From: Flavobacterium sp.
Lineage (GTDB): Bacteria > Bacteroidota > Bacteroidia > Flavobacteriales > Flavobacteriaceae
Assembly (NCBI GenBank): GCA_030152225.1
Contig: JASLHL010000078.1
Location: 1 to 8,544, forward strand
Length of the DNA: 8,544 bases
Direction of reading: 5' to 3'
Under the pieces are notes generated by a model. The model made no database searches. It worked only from the letters and a program-made list of their open reading frames with translations, and was not told the DNA's origin. Every line of letters starts with the position of its first letter. The stretch's first letter is position 1. Below are positions 1-6,755 of the stretch, piece after piece. Made by a program: the position numbers and the translations under genes.

Positions 1-42
1 GTTTAATATAAATTAAATTACATTTTTCAGAAAAAATATATG

Positions 43-50
43 TAAGTTTG
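43..50 (+). promoter_or_regulatory. Candidate -7 box for lptD-ridA
   Basis: TAAGTTTG matches the Bacteroidota primary-sigma -7 consensus TAnnTTTG, and transcription would start near position 56, giving a leader of about 48 nt before the lptD start. No TTG or TTTG lies at the expected distance upstream (about positions 16-26), so the -33 half is missing or very weak. It is the best plus-strand match in the visible 103 bp upstream of lptD. No ribosome-binding sequence is visible before the start, which is normal in this phylum. Confidence 0.35.
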
Positions 51-103
51 ACACGTTAAAAACAACGGGTTTGATTTTACAAAAATAGCACATATTCATA
101 GAT

Positions 104-2794
104 TTGCGTACTAATATTTTCAATATCGTCATAGTTTTGTTTGTTTTAGGGATGTTTTCATTCCCTAGAGTGAAAGCTCAAGAGTTCAACAAAACAACTA
201 CTTCACTGAAAGCCAATAACAAAGACTCCAAACTTTTTGATAGTTTGGCTAAGGATACTATGGTATCCATCCAAGATTCTACGCCTCAAGCGAAACCCTT
301 ACAAGACAGTATTCCACCTCCTGTAAAGGGCTATTTAGAAGATATTGTCTTCCGTAAAGCAAAGGACTATAACAAGCTCGATCAGAAGAAAAAACAAATT
401 ACACTATATAACGAAGCGGAATTAAAGTATCAAGATTTTGAATTGACTGCGGGAATTATCGTATTTAACTATGAGCAAAATCAGATTTATGCTGGTCGTA
501 TCAAAGACAGCTTAGGCAACCTAAGTCAAGCACCTGTATTCAAACAAGGAGGACAAGTAGTTGAGCCTGACTCTATTGTTTACAACACGAAGTCACAACG
601 CGCCTTAGTATGGCAATCCCGTACCTCACAAGGAGAGTTCAATATTAAATCAGGAATGACCAAAAAGGAAAATGACTCGGTCTATTTCATGGAGGATGTA
701 ATCTTTACTACAGCAAAAGATTTAGATGATCCTGAATACTACTTCAAAACGAAAAAGGTAAAATTAGTTCCCAATAAAAAAGTAGTAGTAGGCCCTACAA
801 ATATGGTTATTGCTGATGTTCCTACTCCACTAGGTCTTCCTTTCGCCTTCTTCCCTATGTCAGAGAAAGCGGAATCTGGATTTATTATCCCTAGCGTTGG
901 GGAAACCAACCAGCAGGGTTATTATTTACAAAACGGGGGATATTACTTTGCCATGGGTGAGAAAGCAGATTTAACCTTACAAGGGGATTACTATACCAAT
1001 GGTAGCTGGGCGTTGCGTACCAGCAGTAGCTATGCCAAGCGCTACAAATACAATGGTCGCGTATTGATTCGCTACGAAAACAACGTATTTAGCGAACGCG
1101 GATTACCTGATTATCAAAAGAATACTATTTATAACATTCAGTGGAACCATGCCCAAGATGCCAAAGCGAATCCAGGTTCGCGTTTCTCTGCATCCGTAAA
1201 CATGGGTAGTGGTAAGTATTTTAGGCAGTCGAATAACTCCTATAACGTTGGTGCCTCGTTAAACAATACGATGAACTCCTCCATCAGTTATTCCAAAACC
1301 TTTGAAAGTACACCACAAGTCAATATGTCCCTTTCGGCAACGCATTCTCAATCAACCAATACGGGGCGCGTAAACATGAGTTTACCAACACTACAAGTGA
1401 GTGTGGATCGCATGTTCCCTTTCGCACCAAAGGTTGGTTCGAAAAAAGGACTGATCAAAAACTTAAACTTATCCTATAGTGTAAGAGGTGATAACCGCGT
1501 GAATATACACGAAGACAACTTCTTCAAACAAGCGATGTTTGACAGTTTAAATACTGGTTTTCAACACTCTATACCCATTACAACTAACTTTAAGTTGTTT
1601 AAACACTTCTCCGTTACCGCAGGCGGTAGCTACAATGAAGTTTGGGTATTTAACACCATGAAAAAACAATACAATCCGGAAACAAACCGCGTAGATGATA
1701 TCCGCGTGAATGGATTCGATCGCTTCAGTACGTATAATCTTACTACAAATATAGGAACGACCATTTATGGTACGTTTGACTTTGGCAAAGACAGTAAGAT
1801 TCAAGCCATTCGCCACGTGATGCGTCCAAACGTTGGATACTCCTACACGCCTAGTTTTGAAAAGTACTACGACACCTATGCTATTGATGCAACAGGACAG
1901 ACTATGCAGGACTATACGCGTTTTCAAGGTGGATTGTTTGGAGCGCCAGGCAAAATGAATTCCAACATGCTTACCATGCAGGTGAACAATACTTTTGAGG
2001 CCAAAGTACGAGATGAAGAAGAAAATGAAGGTTTTAGGAAAGTAATGTTATTGAATAACTTAAACTTGTCGACCAGTTATAATATGTCTGCAGACTCGTT
2101 AAAATGGGCCCCTATGCGCCTTACAACAGGGACCAACATCCTCAAAGATAAAATGCAAATTAATATAGGGGCTACCTTAGATCCCTATGCCTTAAATAAC
2201 AACAACCAGCGTATTGATATGTTCAATATCAATAATGGCGGTAGTTTATTCCGTTTAACCAGTGCTAACGTAACGATCAACTGGTCCATGTCAAGCAACG
2301 ACCCTTTATTTGGAAATACTGAAAAACCAAACCAAAACTCGGTAGATAACGGAGGACGTGGGGATGATTTATTCGGACAAGCAGGAAACTTAGGCGACAA
2401 TAGGCAAAGTATGTTTGACGACAAGAAAGACCGTCCTTTTGAAGGTTTTTACAATGCTAAATTACCTTGGGATTTAACCTTCGCTTACTCCTTGACCTAT
2501 AATAACTCCTCGAGGCAAAATGAAATTGCGAGTAACTCGGTCATGATGTCTGGAAATATCGAACTTACCCCTCGCTGGAAAGTTGGATTCTCATCTGGTT
2601 ATGACTTTGCACAAAAAGGAGTTACGTTTACCCAACTCCGCTTTGAACGAGATCTATTGAGTTGGCGTATGGACTTCACTTGGGTACCTATTGGTACGTA
2701 TACTAGCTGGGGCTTCTTTATTGGAATCAAGTCATCCATGCTAAGTGATATCAAGTGGGAAAAACGAAAAGCACCAGATAAACGCTATTTTTAA
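104..2794 (+). CDS. lptD: LptD-like outer-membrane LPS assembly protein
   Basis: This is an 896-residue secreted beta-barrel protein of the Bacteroidota LptD/OstA type, expected to insert lipopolysaccharide into the outer leaflet of the outer membrane at the end of the Lpt bridge. Residues 1-26 form a signal peptide (hydrophobic run NIVIVLFVLGMF, cleavage probably after VKA). A low-complexity Ser/Asp/Lys linker covers about 27-70, and an OstA-like beta-jellyroll about 75-235. The segment ADVPTPLGLPFAFFP (237-251), followed by SGFIIPS, resembles the conserved jellyroll-to-barrel junction of LptD. From about 270 the protein alternates polar and aromatic residues as barrel strands do and ends in the aromatic KRYF. 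An Asn/Gly/Asp-rich stretch at about 731-780 is probably a surface loop. The start is TTG: the only in-frame codons back to a stop at 86-88 are non-initiators, and the TTG gives a complete signal peptide. I find no cysteine, so the disulfide maturation known for E. coli LptD cannot occur. ridA follows 12 bp downstream. Family is confident; substrate details are inferred. Confidence 0.88.
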   Translation: MRTNIFNIVIVLFVLGMFSFPRVKAQEFNKTTTSLKANNKDSKLFDSLAKDTMVSIQDSTPQAKPLQDSIPPPVKGYLEDIVFRKAKDYNKLDQKKKQITLYNEAELKYQDFELTAGIIVFNYEQNQIYAGRIKDSLGNLSQAPVFKQGGQVVEPDSIVYNTKSQRALVWQSRTSQGEFNIKSGMTKKENDSVYFMEDVIFTTAKDLDDPEYYFKTKKVKLVPNKKVVVGPTNMVIADVPTPLGLPFAFFPMSEKAESGFIIPSVGETNQQGYYLQNGGYYFAMGEKADLTLQGDYYTNGSWALRTSSSYAKRYKYNGRVLIRYENNVFSERGLPDYQKNTIYNIQWNHAQDAKANPGSRFSASVNMGSGKYFRQSNNSYNVGASLNNTMNSSISYSKTFESTPQVNMSLSATHSQSTNTGRVNMSLPTLQVSVDRMFPFAPKVGSKKGLIKNLNLSYSVRGDNRVNIHEDNFFKQAMFDSLNTGFQHSIPITTNFKLFKHFSVTAGGSYNEVWVFNTMKKQYNPETNRVDDIRVNGFDRFSTYNLTTNIGTTIYGTFDFGKDSKIQAIRHVMRPNVGYSYTPSFEKYYDTYAIDATGQTMQDYTRFQGGLFGAPGKMNSNMLTMQVNNTFEAKVRDEEENEGFRKVMLLNNLNLSTSYNMSADSLKWAPMRLTTGTNILKDKMQINIGATLDPYALNNNNQRIDMFNINNGGSLFRLTSANVTINWSMSSNDPLFGNTEKPNQNSVDNGGRGDDLFGQAGNLGDNRQSMFDDKKDRPFEGFYNAKLPWDLTFAYSLTYNNSSRQNEIASNSVMMSGNIELTPRWKVGFSSGYDFAQKGVTFTQLRFERDLLSWRMDFTWVPIGTYTSWGFFIGIKSSMLSDIKWEKRKAPDKRYF

Positions 2795-2806
2795 TTCTAT
2801 ATCAAC

Positions 2807-3193
2807 ATGAAAAAAACAATCATCAATTCCAATCAAGCACCTAAACCCATTGGTCCTTATAATCATTCCGTACTAGTCGGTGATTTGCTTTTTATATCGG
2901 GTCAAATCCCCTTTAACCAAGCAACAGAAACGCTAGTTACTACAGGTATTGAAGATGAAGCAAACCAAGTGATGGCGAATTTAAAAGCTATCTTAACAGA
3001 GGCGGGAATGACGTTTGAAAATGTGGTTAAATCAACTATATTTTTAACTGATATGAATGATTTCGCCACAGTTAATGAGGTTTATGGAAGCTTTTTCCAA
3101 GCAGAAACAGCACCAGCAAGAGAATGCATTCAGGTCGTTAAATTACCGCGCAACGTCAATGTTGAAATTTCCATGATTGCTACAAGATTTTAA
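2807..3193 (+). CDS. ridA: RidA family 2-iminobutanoate/2-iminopropanoate deaminase
   Basis: This 128-residue cytosolic protein has the full length of the RidA/YjgF/UK114 family, which forms trimers and hydrolyses reactive enamine/imine intermediates released by PLP enzymes such as threonine dehydratase. Visible landmarks are IGPY (Tyr18), ISGQIP (30-35), DMNDFATVN (82-90) and the signature region PAREC (103-107) to NVEISMIA (118-125). Arg105, Cys107 and Glu120 match the active-site residues of the well-studied E. coli members. Position 106 is Glu where E. coli has Ser; the other catalytic positions are kept, so I expect an active enzyme. The gene sits 12 bp after lptD, so the two are probably co-transcribed, although no functional link between LPS assembly and imine detoxification is obvious. 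A strong terminator starts inside its stop codon. Confidence 0.95.
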   Translation: MKKTIINSNQAPKPIGPYNHSVLVGDLLFISGQIPFNQATETLVTTGIEDEANQVMANLKAILTEAGMTFENVVKSTIFLTDMNDFATVNEVYGSFFQAETAPARECIQVVKLPRNVNVEISMIATRF

Positions 3194-3238
3194 ATAAAAA
3201 ACAAGGGGAACCAAAATGGTTCCCCTTGTTTTTTATTT
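3192..3238. terminator. Bidirectional terminator between ridA and mgsA
   Basis: A perfect 22-bp inverted repeat with a three-base AAA loop: arms 3192-3213 and 3217-3238, core GGGGAACC/GGTTCCCC, flanked inside the stem by an A-tract on the left and a T-tract on the right. It therefore works as an intrinsic terminator for either strand. The left arm begins with the last two bases of the ridA stop codon. It lies between the convergent ridA and mgsA genes, so it should stop both the lptD-ridA and the pfkA-mgsA transcripts. Confidence 0.92.
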
Positions 3239-3239
3239 C

Positions 3240-3267
3240 GTTTACAGTTGACGGTTAACGGTTTACA
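3240..3267. repeat. Tandem array of four GTTNACR heptamers
   Basis: Four head-to-tail 7-mers read GTTTACA, GTTGACG, GTTAACG and GTTTACA, all fitting GTTNACR with no spacer. The array lies directly after the ridA/mgsA terminator and before the mgsA stop codon. It is non-coding. The regular period with variation at positions 4 and 7 suggests a degenerate interspersed intergenic repeat rather than chance; whether it recurs in the genome cannot be seen here. Confidence 0.6.
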
Positions 3268-3273
3268 TTTTCC

Positions 3274-3296
3274 TATAACCCATCACTTATAACCCA
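3274..3296. repeat. Direct repeat TATAACCCA (two copies, 14-bp period)
   Basis: TATAACCCA occurs at 3274-3282 and 3288-3296, joined by TCACT. The second copy covers most of the mgsA stop codon and its last three sense codons (Ile-Gly-Leu). It follows the heptamer array by six bases, and the two together look like one composite repeat element reaching into the end of a gene. Confidence 0.55.
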
Positions 3297-3655
3297 ATAG
3301 CGTTTAATAACAATTGTGCACTTGCTTCATTTGTTGCCAAAGGAACATTGTGTACATCACATACGCGGAGTAACATATTGATATCCGGTTCATGCGCGTG
3401 TTTTCCCAGGGGATCTTTAAAAAACAAAACCATTTTTGTTTTTCCCTCTGCTACACGAGCCGCAATCTGTGCATCCCCGCCAAGAGGTCCTGAAAGCATG
3501 CGCTTTACCTCAAACCCCTCTTTCTGTGCCAGTCCACCTGTCGTACCTGTTGCGATCAATTCCACACCTTCTTTAGATAAAATCGCTCTATTCTTTTGAA
3601 TAAAGATCAGCATTTCATCTTTTTTACCATCATGGGCAATTATTGCTATTTCCAT
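3287..3655 (-). CDS. mgsA: Methylglyoxal synthase
   Basis: This cytosolic lyase converts dihydroxyacetone phosphate to methylglyoxal and phosphate, the phosphate-sensitive overflow branch off glycolysis. The 122-residue protein shows the family motifs in order: IAHD (6-9), ATGTTG (35-40, phosphate binding), SGPLGGD (55-61) with Asp61 as the catalytic aspartate (E. coli Asp71), DPL (81-83), and HEPD (88-91) with His88 and Asp91 matching E. coli His98 and Asp101. It is compact: E. coli MgsA has about 152 residues and Bacillus about 137. It lacks the C-terminal extension and ends shortly after LATNEASAQ, where a short repeat covers the last codons. Catalytic residues are all present, so activity is likely. 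It is the last gene of the pfkA operon, only 5 bp after the BadF-type kinase gene, which suggests coupled translation and co-expression with the enzymes that make and use triose phosphate. Confidence 0.93.
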   Translation of the reverse strand: MEIAIIAHDGKKDEMLIFIQKNRAILSKEGVELIATGTTGGLAQKEGFEVKRMLSGPLGGDAQIAARVAEGKTKMVLFFKDPLGKHAHEPDINMLLRVCDVHNVPLATNEASAQLLLNAIGL

Positions 3656-3660
3656 TTTAT

Positions 3661-4506
3661 TTATTTATGATAGTCTATTAATCCATCCAAAGGTTTTTGA
3701 ATGATCTTCCCTACTGTTATTCCTTTTTCTTGTAGCACAGCACTAAACTCATCTTGTAAGAAGTAAGCTACAGACCCAACAAAATGTACTGGAACCACAC
3801 TTGCTTCCGCATGACTTTTAATATAATGCTCCACGAAAAATACGACCTGTTCTCGAATCATTGCCTGAAAGAAAGGATGGTCTTTATGTTCAATCAAGAA
3901 CGGTAAAAAGGAAGCCAAATACGCATTGGGATTTTCCTTTTTATAAAAATTGTACTTTACAACATCAGCATCTAAATCATACTTCTGCTTAAACTTTTTT
4001 GCCAATTCCACTGGCATATAATTCAAGAATAAAGCCTTAATCATCAAACGACCTAAAGCACTTCCACTGCAATCATCCATTGCCATATAGCCCAAAGACT
4101 GTACCTTTTGATGGATCAACTCTCCGTCATAATACGACACATTAGATCCCGTTCCATTGATACAAACAATTCCTTTTTCACTTTGACCTACCGTAGCATA
4201 GACTGCTGCATAGGTATCTTCTTGTATGTGTATCGCTTGACAATTGACGAAATAAGACGTAAAAAAATCGCGTACGGTTGTTTTACTTCGATTTGATCCA
4301 CAGCCCGATCCATAAAAATACAATTGCTTGATTTTATCCTTGTTTTTAACAATGTCAGGCACTGTATTGACACGGGTGTGAAACTCCTCTAATGTAATAA
4401 CTTCGGGATTAAGTCCAAGACTTGTCACCGAAGTTACCACTTTATTATCTTGATCAAAAAAGATCCAATCTGCTTTTGTAGAACCGCTATCAACGATTAT
4501 TTTCAT
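3661..4506 (-). CDS. BadF/BadG/BcrA/BcrD-family sugar kinase (N-acetylglucosamine kinase-like)
   Basis: A 281-residue ASKHA-fold ATPase. The phosphate-1 loop DSGSTKADW (6-14), GSGCGSN (66-72), Asp97 in QEDTYAAVYA (candidate catalytic base, by analogy with human NAGK Asp107), the phosphate-2 loop INGTGSN (116-122) and the C-terminal GSVAYFL (244-250) identify the BadF/N-acetylglucosamine-kinase group rather than the Fe-S activators of dehydratases, since no activator-type cysteine cluster is seen. The usual GDEGSG motif of this group reads MDDCSG (143-148) here; the first Asp is kept. The substrate is not fixed by sequence: GlcNAc, glucosamine or MurNAc are plausible, and phosphorylation of any of these would supply cell-wall-derived sugar to the fructose-6-phosphate pool used by PfkA two genes upstream. 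It lies 13 bp after gapA and 5 bp before mgsA. The family is sure; the substrate is an inference from context. Confidence 0.82.
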   Translation of the reverse strand: MKIIVDSGSTKADWIFFDQDNKVVTSVTSLGLNPEVITLEEFHTRVNTVPDIVKNKDKIKQLYFYGSGCGSNRSKTTVRDFFTSYFVNCQAIHIQEDTYAAVYATVGQSEKGIVCINGTGSNVSYYDGELIHQKVQSLGYMAMDDCSGSALGRLMIKALFLNYMPVELAKKFKQKYDLDADVVKYNFYKKENPNAYLASFLPFLIEHKDHPFFQAMIREQVVFFVEHYIKSHAEASVVPVHFVGSVAYFLQDEFSAVLQEKGITVGKIIQKPLDGLIDYHK

Positions 4507-4519
4507 TTGTTTCTTGCTA

Positions 4520-5521
4520 TTACTTTACTGTAGTTAACAATACAGCCATATCTACCATTTTAGCAGCATAACCATATTCATTATCATACCAAGCCACGAA
4601 TTTATAAAAAGTTTCGTTTAAAGCAATACCTGCTTTTGCATCCACAATACACGTATGAGGATCCGAAGCAAAATCTTGTGATACCACATCGTCTTCCACA
4701 AAAGCCATAATTCCTTTTAATTCATTTTCACTCGCTTTTTTGAATACAGCCATTACATCTTCATAGGTTGTTGGTTTGGCAAGTTTTACTGTTAAGTCCA
4801 CTACAGACACATCTACTGTTGGTACACGCATAGACATTCCTGTAATTTTTCCTTTCAGCGCAGGAATTACTTTTCCTACTGCTTTAGCTGCTCCTGTTGA
4901 AGCTGGAATAATATTAACCAAAGCCGAGCGTCCACCTCTAAAATCTTTTTTAGAAGGCCCGTCAACCGTATATTGTGTTGCTGTAGCTGCGTGAATCGTT
5001 GTCATTAACCCCTCAACAATACCAAAGTGATCATTTAATACTTTAGCCAAAGGAGCCAAACAATTTGTTGTACACGAAGCATTAGAAATAATGGTATCCG
5101 TTGCCTTTAATTCTTTTTCATTCACCCCCATTACAAACATAGGAGCGTCAGGTGAAGGAGAAGAAATCAATACTTTTTTCGCTCCTGCATCTAAGTGTTT
5201 TTGGCAACCCGCTAAGTCTTTAAATACGCCTGTACAGTCTGCTACAACATCTACATTTACCTCATCCCATTTCAACAACAAAGGATCGCGTTCTGCCGTT
5301 ACTCGAATTTCTTTTCCGTTGACAATTAAATGACCATCCACTACCTCAACTGTACCGTCAAAACGACCGTGAACAGAGTCGTACTTAATTAAATACGCCA
5401 ATTGATCCACTGCCATCAAATCGTTTACTGCAACGATTTCTATATCATTTCTCTTTACTGCTTCTCTTAACATTAGACGTCCAATGCGTCCAAATCCATT
5501 AATACCAACTCTTGTTTTCAT
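4520..5521 (-). CDS. gapA: Type I glyceraldehyde-3-phosphate dehydrogenase
   Basis: A tetrameric cytosolic enzyme oxidising glyceraldehyde 3-phosphate to 1,3-bisphosphoglycerate. The 333-residue protein is standard length. The Rossmann start is [11 protein letters not shown] (5-15); the AVND run (31-34) with Asp34 after beta-2 favours NAD over NADP. The active-site signature is [10 protein letters not shown] (148-157) with nucleophile Cys150, and His177 (TTIHAAT) is the catalytic partner. Inorganic-phosphate and substrate contacts are visible in [11 protein letters not shown] (208-218) and RVP (232-234), and the NAD-contacting WYDNE lies at 311-315. Nothing is missing. It follows pfkA by 28 bp and precedes the sugar kinase by 13 bp, in the same direction, so it belongs to a glycolytic operon. 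I see no promoter in the 28-bp gap. Confidence 0.97.
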   Translation of the reverse strand: MKTRVGINGFGRIGRLMLREAVKRNDIEIVAVNDLMAVDQLAYLIKYDSVHGRFDGTVEVVDGHLIVNGKEIRVTAERDPLLLKWDEVNVDVVADCTGVFKDLAGCQKHLDAGAKKVLISSPSPDAPMFVMGVNEKELKATDTIISNASCTTNCLAPLAKVLNDHFGIVEGLMTTIHAATATQYTVDGPSKKDFRGGRSALVNIIPASTGAAKAVGKVIPALKGKITGMSMRVPTVDVSVVDLTVKLAKPTTYEDVMAVFKKASENELKGIMAFVEDDVVSQDFASDPHTCIVDAKAGIALNETFYKFVAWYDNEYGYAAKMVDMAVLLTTVK

Positions 5522-5549
5522 ATTTTGCTTTTTTATTTAATTCTATACT

Positions 5550-6536
5550 TTAGATCGTAATAATATCGGACACACGCAATAATTCTGCATCCACAGCGGT
5601 ATGTCCTTTTACAATATTTTCTAAGGGGGTTAAGGCTACTTGATCATTGATCAATCCCACCATGAAGTTTTTCCCTCCTTCTAATAAGGTTTCGACGGCT
5701 TTTACACTCAATCGACTGGCTAAAACGCGGTCAAAACACGAGGGAGCACCTCCGCGTTGCATGTGACCTAAAACCGATACACGCACTTCGTATTCTGGTA
5801 AATGTTCTTCGACATATTCGCCTAATTCAAAAACGTTTTTGCCTAATTTCTCTCCTTCTGCTACAATGACGATACTCGATGATTTTCCAGAGAGTTTGCT
5901 CTTTTTCAGCGATTCAAGCAAGCGTTCCAATCCCATATTCTCTTCTGGAATAATGATTTCCTCTGCTCCTGCTCCAATACCTGCATTTAGAGCGATATGA
6001 CCCGCATCGCGTCCCATTACTTCAACAAAAAACAAACGCTTATGTGAACTTGCGGTATCTCTAATTTTATCCACTGCATCGACAACAGTGTTCAGTGCTG
6101 TATCAAATCCAATCGTGTGACTCGTACCATTAATATCGTTATCGATGGTACCTGGAATTCCCATCACTGGAATATCAAATTCTTTACTCAACATCATGGC
6201 TCCAGTAAAACTACCATCTCCACCAATGACAATCAAAGCGTCGATCTGCGCTTGCTTGAGGTTTTCATAAGCTGTTTTACGGCCCTCAGCCGTTCGGAAA
6301 GCAGCACTACGCGCTGTTTTTAAAATGGTTCCTCCTTTGTTAATAATATAATTAACATCACGAGGTCCCAACACTTCAAAATCCCCTTCAACCAAGCCTT
6401 GAAATCCTCTAAACACGCCTACACACATAATATTGTGGTAAGAACAAGTACGCACAATAGCTCTGATTGCAGCATTCATCCCCGGTGCATCACCACCAGA
6501 GGTTAAAACCCCTATCTTTCTTATAAGGTTACTCAT
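5550..6536 (-). CDS. pfkA: ATP-dependent 6-phosphofructokinase
   Basis: Phosphorylates fructose 6-phosphate to fructose 1,6-bisphosphate, the committed step of glycolysis. With the ATG at 6534-6536 the protein has 328 residues, close to E. coli PfkA (320). The open frame extends two codons further to a GTG at 6540-6542, but the internal ATG gives the family-typical MSN...KIGVLTSGGD start and is preferred. Motifs: TSGGDAPGMNAAIR (12-25), GGDGS (105-109), PGTIDND (128-134) with catalytic Asp132, MGR (174-176), and HMQRGG (258-263) with His258 and Arg261 for the sugar phosphate. Gly108 in GGDG and Gly129 in PGTIDND are the residues that mark ATP users; PPi-dependent enzymes usually carry Asp and Lys there. 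Glu193 in AEEIIIPE matches the E. coli effector-site Glu187, so allosteric control is possible. It is the first gene of the pfkA-gapA-kinase-mgsA operon. Confidence 0.96.
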   Translation of the reverse strand: MSNLIRKIGVLTSGGDAPGMNAAIRAIVRTCSYHNIMCVGVFRGFQGLVEGDFEVLGPRDVNYIINKGGTILKTARSAAFRTAEGRKTAYENLKQAQIDALIVIGGDGSFTGAMMLSKEFDIPVMGIPGTIDNDINGTSHTIGFDTALNTVVDAVDKIRDTASSHKRLFFVEVMGRDAGHIALNAGIGAGAEEIIIPEENMGLERLLESLKKSKLSGKSSSIVIVAEGEKLGKNVFELGEYVEEHLPEYEVRVSVLGHMQRGGAPSCFDRVLASRLSVKAVETLLEGGKNFMVGLINDQVALTPLENIVKGHTAVDAELLRVSDIITI

Positions 6537-6598
6537 AATCACTTTTCTTTTTAGTAAATTTAAGGAATACCCTAGACTAAATCAATCGATAAATGCGA

Positions 6599-6628
6599 TT
6601 TGTTTACCAAAATGGTATTATATTTTTG
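6599..6628 (+). promoter_or_regulatory. Strong-looking rightward promoter in the pfkA-rlmD spacer
   Basis: TTTG at 6599-6602 and TATTTTTG at 6621-6628 are separated by 18 bp, matching both halves of the Bacteroidota primary-sigma promoter (-33 TTTG, -7 TAnnTTTG). It is the best two-part promoter I find in the window. Transcription would start around 6633-6637, about 350 nt before rlmD and about 110 nt before the 31-codon ORF at 6746. It could drive rlmD with a long leader, or a separate small RNA or peptide. Confidence 0.55.
6605..6617. promoter_or_regulatory. Palindrome TACCA-AAA-TGGTA between promoter boxes
   Basis: A 13-bp inverted repeat with 5-bp arms lies wholly between the -33 and -7 boxes of the rightward promoter. 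It is followed by a second dyad, ATTTTT-GTT-AAAAAT (6622-6636), which covers the -7 box. The position fits an operator at which a dimeric repressor would block polymerase. Which protein binds, if any, cannot be told from the sequence. Confidence 0.3.
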
Positions 6629-6725
6629 TTAAAAATCAATTATTTTTTACTCAAACATCATTTAATCAAACTAACAGATACTAAAAATGTTAATTGATTT
6701 CAAAACAAGTAGACTAAAAAACTTC

Positions 6726-6755
6726 CAAAATAACTGATATACAATATGTTAACAA
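6726..6755 (-). promoter_or_regulatory. Candidate promoter for the pfkA operon
   Basis: On the minus strand TTG (6755-6753), 19 bp, then TTATTTTG (6733-6726) resembles -33 TTG and -7 TAnnTTTG with one mismatch in the -7 box. It would give a leader of about 185 nt before the pfkA ATG. No better minus-strand match lies closer to the gene, so this is only the best available candidate. Confidence 0.25.

Noticed and set aside
80..87. Minus-strand TATTTTTG box upstream of lptD as a divergent promoter
   Set aside because: It matches the -7 consensus, but no minus-strand TTG lies at the right spacing and no divergent gene is visible in the window.
1547..1927. 126-codon minus-strand frame inside lptD
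   Set aside because: Fully antisense to the barrel-coding part of lptD; its translation shows no motif and depends on lptD codon use.
3103..3130. RidA signature carrying Arg-Glu-Cys instead of Arg-Ser-Cys
   Set aside because: Arg105, Cys107 and Glu120 are intact, and the middle position varies within the family, so this is not evidence of an altered function.
3210..3220. The 11-bp palindrome ACCAAAATGGT shared by the ridA terminator and the rightward promoter dyad (6606-6616)
   Set aside because: In the terminator it is just the top of a longer stem and loop; the match is short and palindromic, so common function is not supported.
5550..6536. PfkA as a pyrophosphate-dependent enzyme
   Set aside because: The ATP-type glycines are present in GGDG and PGTIDND, where PPi enzymes normally carry Asp and Lys.
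6537..6542. GTG start for pfkA two codons upstream
   Set aside because: The internal ATG at 6534-6536 gives the family-typical N terminus, and ATG is the stronger initiator; no feature favours the GTG.
6633..6700. Inverted pair AAATCAATTA (6633-6642) and TAATTGATTT (6691-6700) as an RNA hairpin
   Set aside because: The arms are almost all A/T with a 48-nt loop, and similar ATCAAT words occur throughout this spacer, so a stable or specific structure is not supported.
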